A stretch of 64,000 nucleotides of DNA from contig CM049311.1 of the NCBI GenBank assembly GCA_026874595.1, positions 21,752,676 to 21,816,675 of the forward strand, given 5' to 3'. Below the pieces are notes generated by a model. The model did no database searches. It was given only the letters and a program-made list of their open reading frames with translations, and had not been told where the DNA came from. This stretch comes from Sipunculus nudus. Lineage: Eukaryota > Annelida > Sipuncula > Golfingiida > Sipunculidae. Within the stretch, counting starts at the first letter, position 1. The number at the start of each line of letters is the position of its first letter. The translations under genes and the position numbers were made by a program. Below are positions 19,663 through 30,239 of this stretch, one piece after another.

Positions 19663-22124
19663 GCGAACCTGTGCAAAGTTTGGGAGTATGAATGGAGGTT
19701 TATTTTTAAATTTAATATTGATCCTTTTAAGTCCTGCATATCTACCTTAGTCATTATGATTTCAGCAATATGACATTTCGGACCTGCAAGTTTCAGACTA
19801 GGACATTTTAAAACTAGAATATGGGTAGTCAACAAGCGACTAAGTGTATCCACAGAAATCAGAGTGGGACGGGTGAAGTGAGGCATGGATTAAGTGGCAA
19901 GGGGAATAGAGTGAGGTGTGTTGCATATTAGCATGGATGTCTGCAGCGTAATGTAGGTGGTGCCACCTGTCATAAAATCGAGAAAATTGTCCAGGATGTA
20001 TAAACATGCAAAATTTTGGCCAAATCGGTCAAACAGTTCCCGAGATATGAGCTTGGATGTCTGCAGAGTAAACCTGAATGTAGGTGGCGCCACCTGTCAT
20101 AAAATCAAGAAACCTGTCCAGGATGTATAAACCTGCAAAATTTCAGGTGGATAAGTCCAACCACTGCTGAGATATGAGTGATTTTATCCCAAGGCAGATG
20201 AACAGATGGACGCTGTGCATAAGTGGTTGCAGGTGGCGCCACCAGTTTTGCCTATGATTAAGAGCTATGTGAGATCTATACACATGCAAAATTTGGCCAA
20301 ATCGGTCAAACTGTTCCTGAGATATGAGCTTGGATGACTGCAGAGTAAACCTGAATGTAGGTGGCGCCACCTGTCATAAAATCAAGAAACCTGTCCAGGA
20401 TGTATAAACCTGCAAAATTTCAGGTGGATAAGTCCAACCACTTCTGAGATATGAGTGATATTATACCAAGGCAGATGACTGATGGATGCTGTGCGTAAGT
20501 GGTTGCAGGTGGCCCCACCAGTTTTGCCTATGATGAAGAGCTATGTGAGATCTATACACAGGCAAAATTTTGGCCCAATCGGTCAAACAGTTCCCGAGAT
20601 ATGAGCTTGGATGTCTGAAGAGTAAACGTGAAAAAAACCACCTGTCATAAAATCAAGAAACCTGTCCAGGATGTATAAACCTGCAAAATTTCAGGTGGAT
20701 AAGTCCAACCACTTCTGAGATATGAGTGATATTATCCCAAGGCAGATGAACAGATGGATGCTGTGCATAAGTGGTTGCAGGTGGCCCCACCAGTTTTGCC
20801 TATGATGAAGAGCTATGTGAGATCTATACACATGCAAAATTTTGGCCCAATCGGTCAAACAGTTCCCGAGATATGAGCTTGGATGTCTGCAGAGTAAATG
20901 TGAATGTAGGTGGCACCACTTGTCATAAAATCAAGAAACCTGTCCAGGATGTATAAACCTGCAAAATTTCAGGTGGACAGATGAACAGATGGACGCTGTG
21001 CAAAAATGGTTGCAGGTGGCACCACCATTTTTAGTGTATGTTATAAAGCCATCAAAGGGCTACATTTGTGTAAAATTTTTAGTCTGATAGGTCAAATGGT
21101 TCCTGAAATATGCGGGTTTATGTGTGGAAACAGACGCACAAATGGACGCTGGGCAGCGAGGAAAGGTCAGAGGTTAACCAAATATTAGGGGGCAGCAGTT
21201 CACATGTGACCTGATGATAAACCCAATTCGCTTAAAATGCAAACCAAGTTTTTCAAACAGTTGAAAGATATGGTTCCAATAATATGGGAATTCTGCATCT
21301 AAAAATTGTGTCTAGACGTCTAGACGCTGTGTCTAGACGTCTAGACACATTGTCTAGACACCCCCCCCCCCCCAGCCAGGTCAGTTGCCATGGTTTGTCT
21401 GGACCCCACCTGTTTGTACTGAGTGATCTCTTGACTTGGCTGCTAAAACTGTTGTCAAATCTGTTTTCAAATACAGAAAGCCTTTTTCAATTGGCTACAA
21501 TGCTTTTTCATAACTGTATTTACCCAATCTATTCTTATAAAACTGGCAGAACCCTACCATAGAATAATTTTTGTAAAGTTTAAACCAATCAGCTTAACAG
21601 TTTCTTCATAAATCAGTGTATAAGCTAGAAGAGTTTAAAATTACAATTTCGCTTGTAAAAAACACATCATTGTAGGTGGCGACACCAATACCTCAAAATC
21701 AGATATGACGTATGTGACAAACATTGGTATAAAATTTGGTGATTATAGCTCTAGCCGTTTCTGAGATTTTAATGTTAGTGTGCTTTTTTGGACAGATGAC
21801 TAAGTTCAACCTCCTGTAACTCGGCCAAAAATCTCCGAACTGGAACCATTTCAAGAAACTTGAGAGAGATTGTTCCAGGGATCATTTCAGTTTCGGAGAA
21901 GACGATTTTTAAAGATTTTTAAGCTTTTTCTCTATAAAATCTAAATTAATGCAGATACCCAATAATAAGCTCCAGGGCACCAAGATTCACATGTGACTAA
22001 TTCTTACATGTAATTTGGAGCTGCTAGCTCCGACGGTTTCTGACTTACAGCCCTGGACGGCGGACAGCAGACATCTGACAACGGACCGACGACGCTGCGC
22101 CATCGCATAAGCTCACAGGTTCGC
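19663..22124 (+). mobile_element. Non-autonomous element, member B (TIR GCGAACCTGTG, ~2.46 kb)
   Basis: The ends GCGAACCTGTG (19663-19673) and CACAGGTTCGC (22114-22124) match element A, as do the AAGGCCTACAGGCCTAAT before the left end and the GCCATCGCATAAGCT before the right end. The left half (about 19800-21180) holds several rounds of the module family, with exact GGTGGCGCCACC at 20083, 20232 and 20360 (spacings 149 and 128, as in the 5.2-kb copy) and altered versions near 20510, 20770, 20910 and 21017. The right half (21660-21960) repeats the 'CTCGGCCAAAAATCTCCGAACTGG' modules of element A. Short open frames inside are incidental. Confidence 0.75.
21306..21374 (+). repeat. TCTAGACGTCTAGA palindromes and poly-C run
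   Basis: GTGTCTAGACGTCTAGACAC at 21329-21348 is a perfect 20-bp palindrome. A nearly identical copy sits just before it (21308-21325) and half a copy after it. A run of about 14 C follows. This lies inside element B and has no counterpart in element A that I see. Confidence 0.85.
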
Positions 22125-24385
22125 TCAAATGATTTGGGAAAGAGGCACATGCTGGTTTTGTGTGGTAATAAATATAAGCTTTATTACGAGTTGTTGGTGT
22201 TTAGCTTATGTATGATTTTGATAGTATCTTTGGAGACAGGGAATAGGATTGATTTCATTTATTTTATTAACAAATGGAGTGCTATTGTCACACAGATTTT
22301 GACTTGGCCATATAACTTATAAGCAGCACATATAAAAAAAGAGTTTAACTATTTATTAAAATTTAATAACAAATATTGTGCCAATATAATTTTTATTTTA
22401 AACAAGGGACCCATGGGTCACGGCGCTCAGCTGATCGTGATTGGACTATAAATGTTTCTCCACTGTGATACTATATTGAGTCGATAAAGCTTATGAATAT
22501 CATTGACATGTTGGGCTATTATAAAGGAATGTAATGTAATATGTGAGTAAATGATAAATGAAATAACCTGACTGATGGATTAATATAGTCAAATATAGTG
22601 GTTTATTTTTTATTTATTTAGGAGGGGTTGAAAATTGTGATATATTTGAGCAATTATGAATGCAATGACAGCAGTAATAAGCAGTAGTAGAATGATGATA
22701 AGGCTATTTGTTGAAGGATCTAAAGTGTATGGTAGTCTGCAAGCTTTCAATTTGACAGATATGATGTTATGATTAACTATGCTGATGAAGTGATTTATGA
22801 ATTTGTGACTGTATGACACAATATCTCTTTAGTCTTGACAAGGTATATTATTGTGATGCCCACTATGTCTACATTATTACACAATATTGACATAATTTCT
22901 GGCATGTACATATAGGAACCTATGGACGAATAGTTATACAAAATATAAAAATATGAATATATCTGATTCATCTTGTTCTTGCTTACTGAGGCTGACTTTG
23001 GGATGGGGTTCGGAGAAGGGAAAAGTGAGGGCAGCACGAAGGTGGATGTAGAAATATTCTATTGTAATGTTTTTCATTTATATAAGAATATGAAAAGCTA
23101 AGAGGAAAGGGGCCCTCCTACTTGGTTATAGTAAAGTTCTAAATATATGATTGCAGACTAATACTCTGACAAGACTCTCATGAAGAAAAAAAGTAAAAGT
23201 TTTGAGATACTCTGATGCATATGAAAATTTATAGATGGACAGGCAAGTTGACAGAATGGACTAATACCTTTATTTCACTTTTTAAGTTTATATAATCCTT
23301 TTTTTGAAGCATATCCACTTTTTCCATTAAGAAGTTTTTATCTGAATCATTTTTTTATTTACAGGTTTTATAAATTTTTAATAAAAAAACCTGAAAATAT
23401 AAGTTAAAATATTATAATTGTTGCAATAGTTGCAATCATTATATATACAGAGAAAAAAACTGAAACTATAATTTGAAAAAATTTGAAATTGTTGCAAAAG
23501 TTGCAATCATCATATATCCTGAGTAGCTCATATTTGGTCATATTATGCATACACATATATTTTATTATTTTTAAATCATAAATGTTTAAACTGAATTCAA
23601 AAGAAAATAATGCCACAACATGGCATCTACAAGAATATTCCTTGAATCACTATTAAAAAGTTTTGCACACTGGAGTTTTCAGTACATGCTTAATTTTATT
23701 CACCAAAATAAAATAAAAGATTAAGTAAATTTGATAAAATAAAAATCTTTTCAATTAAAGTATACACACTGTTGGTTGAATGACGGACAAACAATATCAT
23801 TGTGCTAATTACTATCCCAGTTTTAATTTATTACTGGAATTAATAGTCAATTTCACACCTGGTGAAGTTTTTACTCTTCTGAAGTAAGGAATTACTTATC
23901 TCATGAACATCCACACTTTCATAGCAACACACCACTTTGTGGACACAATTAAATGTACACTTTAATCATTGTAACCCTGGTGGTACAATACAAAATCTAA
24001 AATGTAGCATAGCCTAAAATAAGAATGAATCAAATACAGCAAATAATAACATTCATCTAGTTTATGCACCATCTGGGGGGGTGGGGGTGCAGGGCAGAGG
24101 GGAAAGCCTGCTGGTAGTGGCCAAAGCTGACCCAAGGCAAGCTGCCTGGGGTGGGTTACATAATGCAAGTGAAGGCTGTACTACTAGGTGGGCTAGATGT
24201 AAACAACACTTGACATGGTGTATGAAAACATGAATAAAAGCTATTCTTTCCAATCAATTTCTTTGAAATTTCAGATTTAAAAAGATTAAATCCTTTTGTA
24301 TATATGCTGTGAAAATTAAATCAACAGTGTCAAAGTTGGACAAAATTTAAGGTATTTCTTTTTTTATTTATGCTAATAACTTGAA
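22125..24385. other. Unassigned AT-rich intergenic sequence
   Basis: The only items seen are the exact 28-bp motif copy at 22406-22433 and a diverged ~86-bp tandem duplication around 23405-23520 (TTGCAA...GTTGCAATCAT twice). No coding signal. Confidence 0.45.
22406..22433 (+). repeat. Dispersed 28-bp motif, copy 2
   Basis: Identical over 28 bases to 19600-19627 and in the same direction, preceded in both by AACAA. The pair brackets element B (18 bp before, 282 bp after). Confidence 0.8.
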
Positions 24386-24389
24386 ATAT

Positions 24390-25531
24390 TCGCAAAATTC
24401 AGATCTAATTTTTCCTGCTCTCCAGCTCTTGCCAAATAACAAACTAAAATATCTGGATGTGTCCAGAAATTTATCCCTGGGATGTACCGGGACATATTCA
24501 CAAGTTTTACCGGGCTCGTCTTTCTGCGCTTATTTCGGTGTGGCTTAAAGTCTGTGAACTTCACTGTCGGTAATCTTAAAAATCTCAAATTGCTGGTTCT
24601 GAGTCAAAACAGTATTGTTACCCTAAACAATTCTGTTATCAGAGACTGAAATAAATTTAGCCGAATCGGAAACCTAACAATTAACATGTCAGGGAACTCC
24701 CTCCAGTTTCCATGCAGTAACCTTGACAAAGTCAGAAGAATACAAAGCTTGCCTGTTCGACTTATGGGTTTCAAATGTCGTATCACAAAAGCTTCAGAAC
24801 AGAGGGATATATACACCATGAATGTTGGCAAAATGTATGCTGAATGTGCCGGTGGTTTTGACAGGAAAAGAGTTTTCATATTCAATTGCACTTATTTTCA
24901 ACTGACAATTTCTTATATGTATCGCTACTGATGGCGTTTTTTATATATCTGGTACTTTGCGAGAGAGCTGACGAGATTTCGGGCGGATCAAAGAAACGGA
25001 AATAATTATGTTTGACGCTTTTCTGTGTTACAATACAAATGATTACTGGTTTATCGAGTTAGCTATACAGGACCTTGAAGAACGATATGGGTACCACGTT
25101 TATGTTCACGAAAGAAATATTGCTGTCGGAATGTGTCGATGAAAACATTTCGGGCGCTTTTCGCTGCAGCAGGAGTTCTTTGTTGGTAATATAAAAAAAC
25201 GCCCTGAAGAGTTTGTATTTCCAAACAGAGCTTCATTTTGCCAAGGAACAGCACAGATTACGACACGCTAAGGTTATTTTTGTATTACTCGATGATCCAG
25301 AAAAAACTTCAGGCAGGTAGATAGGCAACTCTTGACTACCTTTTGAAATCTAAGACATACCTTTCATGGCCTAAAACAACTGAACAACGAGTGTTCTGGT
25401 TTCGTCTGGGACGTGCACTCGGACCTGCTGTTCCACAAAATAAGGATTGTAGGCTAATGAGAACTAACCTTCTCAACCACAGAGAAATAAGAAGGATGTG
25501 CGGAAATGCCAGTGTTTCCATTCGCATCGAA
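24390..25531 (+). pseudogene. Toll-like receptor pseudogene (LRR, juxtamembrane, TIR)
   Basis: A relic of a single-pass innate-immunity receptor. Leucine-rich repeats read LPNNKLKYLDVSRNLSLG, FTSFTGLVFLRLFRCGLKSV and NLKNLKLLVLSQNSIVTL. A C-terminal LRR cap follows with MSGNSLQFPCSNLDKV...GFKCRITKASEQ...YAECAGGFDRKRVF. The membrane part is poorly kept: ISYMYRY, a TGA, then WRFLYIWYFARELTRF. The TIR domain has box 1 FDAFLCYNTNDYWFIELAIQ, LEERYGYHVYVHERN, SLLVI-stop-KNALKSLYFQ, ELHFAKEQHRLRHAKVIFVL, LLKSKTYLSWP and the box-3 region RVFWFRLGRALGPAVPQNK. At least four frame changes and several stops (for example near 24648, 24929, 25139, 25194 and 25319) make it non-functional. Only the C-terminal part of a receptor is present; upstream LRRs were not found. 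No introns are visible in the aligned part, as is usual for TLR genes. Confidence 0.9.
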
Positions 25532-25539
25532 TAACGTTT

Positions 25540-26730
25540 TGAAACGTTTAAAGAGTTTGAGTAAAATTGGATTTATGAAATTTATGTTTTTGTTGTAATT
25601 AAGTGACCAAGTTGTTTAACTAAATAAAACTAAGAGGCGTTGTACCCCAGGTTATTTTTGGAAGAATGTAAATTAAGGATGCAGTTCAAAGGGCATATTT
25701 TGTCCATAAATGAAAGAAAAATTAAGAGATTTAGCTTAGTATAACTGTGAGAGCCTCGCAATCTGAAGATCTACGCTTTTGAAATGGTATCCCGCCCTCT
25801 GATGACGAAACAATACTGTGGGATATGTCCCAGTCGATTATTTGTAGTAGTCAAAAAAAGTCGATAAACAATATCTACAGGCTGGGATATCGGATACTAA
25901 ATGGTGCTTACAATTTAACAGTTTCCCTGAAAAAAAATAAGCAATACCCGGTCACTTGGGTAATTGACTGTTTGGCTAGATCCATGTATTATCAAAAACC
26001 CATGTATATAATTATACGCATAGCTTAAGCGCAAATCTTATAAAAACGATGTTGGTTGTCGTGGACAAATACTAATCTAACAAACTATAGTAAGCATTAC
26101 TTAGCAATTGCACAGCCTTTATGTACAAGATCTTTTGATAGCTGGGCAACTGATGGTTGCTGGGAAGAATGTATGTGACTGTGTAAACAGAAGCAGCTGT
26201 ACTGACCAAGCTTAACCATGACTTGACTAATATTTGATTTCTATATTTAATCAGGTAAATATTAAAAAAATACCAGAGTTCAGTGTCAGACTATGCATAT
26301 GTATATACTTTACATATAGTTATGCTTCAGATGATGTTCATCTACCTGTTAAGTCCTAGCTTAACCACAAGGTGATTATTAAAGGTTAGTTGCTGTCTAA
26401 TTCTTAACCAAAATATTCTCCAGCCAAACATAAACAAGTATGTTTCCTGGACTCCGCATGTGCTTAGTTATCATACATTTATGTCCCGTCTCGTTTTGAG
26501 GTAAGTCATTTGATGACAAGGAAATGCTCATATGTTACTTCACTCTACAATATTTCATGTATACATTTATATATACAACAGAGTAAATGAACACATAACA
26601 ACATTAAAATACAACAGAGAGGAAATGAACACAATACATTGTTATCTTAATTGTTCATACTATATCGTTTTCAGTAGATTCATTATGGCATATACATATT
26701 TCACGTCTTCTTATTTTCTTATTTACGAAG
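25540..26730. other. Unassigned intergenic sequence
   Basis: Follows the TLR relic. No gene, RNA or clear repeat seen. Confidence 0.45.
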
Positions 26731-26739
26731 GCGTCAATA

Positions 26740-26823
26740 AAAGGGGGCGGGGGGGGTATATTTCCCCCAATGTTTGGCAAGGGCTGGTCAATGTAATCAT
26801 CCGCCCTCCCCCCCCCCCCCCCA
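26740..26823 (+). repeat. G-run / C-run fold-back
   Basis: GGGGGCGGGGGGG near 26742 faces a run of about 15 C near 26806-26822, with about 60 bases between (the stretch also has CCCCCAATG). The pair can form a G:C stem, and the G-rich part could form a quadruplex. It may be the ends of a small MITE. Confidence 0.6.
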
Positions 26824-26829
26824 CTATTT

Positions 26830-27060
26830 AGAAAATAATATTTACACATTGCAAATGATATATATTAATAAATAGAAGTTTAGACTTTGGTTCAATTTAT
26901 GAGTTTACTATGAAATATCATATCTATACCAGGTTTAGAATTAACTTACACTGGAAACACAATACCTTATTTTCTAAAACCTTATACATGGATATAATGG
27001 TAATCTATTTGAAATGATATATAAGTATATATGTCAGAAATGTGTCATACATACGCTTAA
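26830..27060. other. AT-rich spacer
   Basis: Nothing recognised. Confidence 0.4.
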
Positions 27061-27071
27061 ACGATATATTA

Positions 27072-27165
27072 TGCGTGTGTGTCTGCGAGCCCCCCCCAAC
27101 ACACACACACCTATTATGTGTGTGTCTGCGAGCCCCCCCCCCCCCCACATACACACACATCCAGC
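27072..27165 (+). repeat. Duplicated GT / poly-C / AC block
   Basis: GTGTGTGTCTGCGAGCCCCC followed by an ACACACAC tract occurs twice in tandem, with 8 and then 14 C residues in the poly-C parts. The GT and AC tracts are inverted to each other, so each unit can fold back. Confidence 0.8.
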
Positions 27166-27169
27166 CTAG

Positions 27170-27775
27170 GAGATAAATTGACGCCACTGCTTATGATTAT
27201 ATTTGGGAATTTTTTGTTAAATATATTGGCAGACATGTATTTTTGAGTAATTCTTCAAAACAAGTTAAGGTGTATATATGTGGCACATTCTCGTTATATT
27301 AGCAGTTAAATGCCATTAACAAGGCTACTTAAATACAAAGAACTTTCCCCCGTCATATGTTATAATGAATCTCCATGAGCATCGACCTACAGGTTAAGAA
27401 TGAAAATATTTCTTATCTTTTAATGTAAAAGCTGAATTAATTATTTACGACAAAAAGAAGAGATAAAAACAGCTTTTTTTGCAAGTGGTCAAACGACTTT
27501 CCTCGAATCGAATAGTATATGTCGTTTTGTGGTTAATGCTCGTCACATTCCAGAGCTAAATGTAGCAACCCTGCATGCCTAGAACCACTTCATTAAAATA
27601 CATATGGCGATAATATTAATCACTGGGTGCAAAAAAGTGCAGCGTAAAGTGTCATCCGATAAGGTTGCCCCTTAGAGGTGACCTTCAAAAAGGGCTGCAC
27701 TTACCAAATGACGGACAGGGTTGCCTTTGGTTTAACGTGGTAAAGTAAAAATTTTGTGGTTCTGATTCGTATCCG
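27170..27775. other. Unassigned sequence
   Basis: No coding or repeat signal that I can support. Confidence 0.4.
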
Positions 27776-27780
27776 AACTC

Positions 27781-28236
27781 AAAACACAAGAAAAACAAAA
27801 CAACAAAACACAAGTATACAACAAAACACAAGTACACAACAAAACATAAGTTTACAACATAACACATGTACACATCAAAACACAAGTATACAATAAAACA
27901 CAAGTAAAACAAGACAACAAAACACAAGTACACAACAAAACACAAGTACACAACAAAACACAAGTACACAGCAAAACACAAGTGAAACAAGACAACAAAA
28001 CACAAGTACACAACAGAACACAAGTACACAACAAAACACATGTACACAACAAAACACAAGTACACAACAAAACACAAGTGAAACAAGAAAACACAAGTAC
28101 ACAACAAAACACAAGTACACAACAAAACACAAGTACGCAACAAAACACATGTAAAACAAGACAACAAAACACAAGTACACAACAAAACACAAGTACACAA
28201 CAAAACACAAGTAAAACAAGACAACAAAACACAAGG
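27781..28236 (+). repeat. Minisatellite, 18-bp AACAAAACACAAGTACAC-type units
   Basis: About 20 or more copies of ACAACAAAACACAAGTAC, interrupted every few units by a longer version (CAAGTGAAACAAGACAACAA or CAAGTAAAACAAGACAACAA). The longer versions give a second-order pattern. The period is a multiple of three and the unit lacks stops in several frames. This explains the long cysteine/valine-rich (minus) and Thr/Gln-rich (plus) open frames, which I do not annotate. Confidence 0.9.
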
Positions 28237-28417
28237 CAGTGGCTAAGCAACAGAAAATATATCAAAAGTAAACTACAAAATTTAACTCCACCTACCAAAT
28301 ATGGTTCCGAGCCTGTAACGCATTACATGATTTTCACTTGTGGCACACACACTCACAAAAAGACTCTAGTTAAAACAGAGTCGGATTAAATACCTCCTGA
28401 ACTAGCAATACTGGACC

Positions 28418-28640
28418 CCGAATGGCCCTGGGCCCCGACTGGCGGCACAGGATCCCGACTGGTGGCACAGGATCCCGACTGGCGGCACTGGACCCCGACT
28501 TGCGGCACTGGACTACGACTGGCGGTACTGGGCCCTACTGGCGGAACAAGACCCTGGACCCCGACTGGCGGAACTTGACAAAAATGGCAGTACTTGACCC
28601 CGACTGGCTGCACTGGTTCCCCAATTGGCGGCTGGCTGGC
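28418..28640 (+). repeat. GC-rich minisatellite, 20-bp unit
   Basis: CCCGACTGGCGGCACTGGA-type units. GACTGG starts at 28437, 28457, 28477, 28497 (as GACTTG) and 28517, an exact 20-bp period, then irregular copies to 28640. Far more GC-rich than its surroundings. Non-coding. Confidence 0.85.
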
Positions 28641-29760
28641 TCCTGGACACGTTCCGAAGACTCCCAAACTCTCTCCACACTAGGTTTGTGGCCCTCTTAA
28701 ATACACTTCCACCCTTGAGGCTCATCTATATTCACAAGCCTAATACAAACCCTACGACTGTTTCGCAACAATGGCTAATCTAAATTCATAAGCACGTTGA
28801 ATACTAGGCCTAAATAGGCTGGAAACAGTTATGTACCTACTACATTGGCATACCTCTAAGCGGCGAACTGGGTGACCGCTCTGAATTTCCCAGTTGTCTC
28901 ACAACGCAATGACCCTGACCGGCGACCCTGGCCTACTTTCAACACATGCAAAGATACAGCTAACCCGAGAAATAAAAAAAAACATGATAAAACAAAACGA
29001 CACGATTTGTTTCGTGACAAATAGAACAGTATACACATACGAGCAGTAATCTTTAATCAATGGAAATATGTTAAATCGCATGGTTGTGTATAATGTGTAA
29101 TTCTCCAAATAAGAGTTCCAAAAGAGAGGGACCATTTTTTTCCAGATTCTTTTTTCTCCTTTCCTTTTCAAGCAGCATATATGAAAGGTCAAAAACTACC
29201 ATCGGCAAAGGACTTTTCTCCATACTTACCATGTTTCAACAACAGAAGAATAACACTCTTTATTCAGCAAGTCAACTCCGTTACAACAGTTTATTTTAAA
29301 AAATCACAAGATAATGCGGTAAAAAAGAAAACTGAATGTGGCGCTTATGTATAATTTACAAAAGTATGGCACACAATCATCATAAACACTAGAGTTTGAT
29401 ATGGAAATTATTTTCCTGACATTTTTATTATTGCTCTATGATAAGGTGACAGAGCACACAAATGTTGGACAAATATAGTGCAATGAAGAAAACTCACTAA
29501 AAGACACAGGTTCGCTCTATATAACGGATCTCCTGCAAATTGCCCATCATTTGACAATACTTTTTAACGTTAACTGGTGCAAAGTATGAATGAAAACTAT
29601 TGAAAATAGTTTTGGGCTAAAGTTTTGCGCTTACTGGAATGTAACGGAGTTGATAATGCACTAAATTATAAATATATTCTTACCTTTTAACACATTTGTA
29701 CAAAAAGTAAACCGATAACGATCATGTTGTATCATGCTAAAATGGATCGAAACAAGTTAC
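28641..29760. other. Unassigned intergenic sequence
   Basis: Only the short motif GTCAACTCCGTTAC (29271-29284) and its inverse GTAACGGAGTTGAT (29641-29654) stand out; see the entry at 33362. No gene seen. Confidence 0.45.
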
Positions 29761-29780
29761 CCTCAAAGGTAAACAAACGT

Positions 29781-30237
29781 TTACCACATAACGTTTATGT
29801 TTAATGCATAAAGACATTTAATGTAAACTTACTGCTACATTGAACAACGCAACTCGGGATTGTTGCGAGAAAGAATTCGCTAAATGCCTAACAACTTGGT
29901 ATTTAACAATTTAAATATAAATTCAATAAAAACAAATTTCTCCTTAAATGACAAAACGTTCTTGTGAAAGTAAAGAAATGCCAGCATTATCTTATCCCGG
30001 AAAATGCATAATTGCCACATAACGTTTACATTAAACGCATAGAGACATTTAATGTAAACTTACTGCTGCATTGAACAACGCAACTCGGGATTGTTATGAG
30101 AAAGAATTCGCTAAAACCTACCTATTTCGTGTTTAACAATTTGAATATGAATAAAAAAAAACAAATTTCTTCTTAAATGACAAAATGTTCTTGTGAAAGT
30201 AAAGAAATGCCAGCATTATCTTATCCAGGAAAATATT
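29781..30237 (+). repeat. Tandem duplication, ~231 bp, two copies
   Basis: 29781-30006 and 30012-30237 align along their length at an offset of 231 (CCACATAACGTTTA..., GCAACTCGGGATTGTT..., AATGCCAGCATTATCTTATC) with about one change in ten or fewer. Non-coding. Confidence 0.85.
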
Positions 30238-30239
30238 GA

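Noticed and set aside
27685-28298. Long cysteine/valine-rich open frames on the minus strand and a Thr/Gln-rich one on the plus strand
   Set aside because: They are produced by the 18-bp minisatellite; several frames are open at once, as expected of a stop-free tandem unit.
28418-28640. GC-rich segment as a CpG island or exon
   Set aside because: It is a 20-bp tandem repeat; open frames on both strands follow from the repeat.
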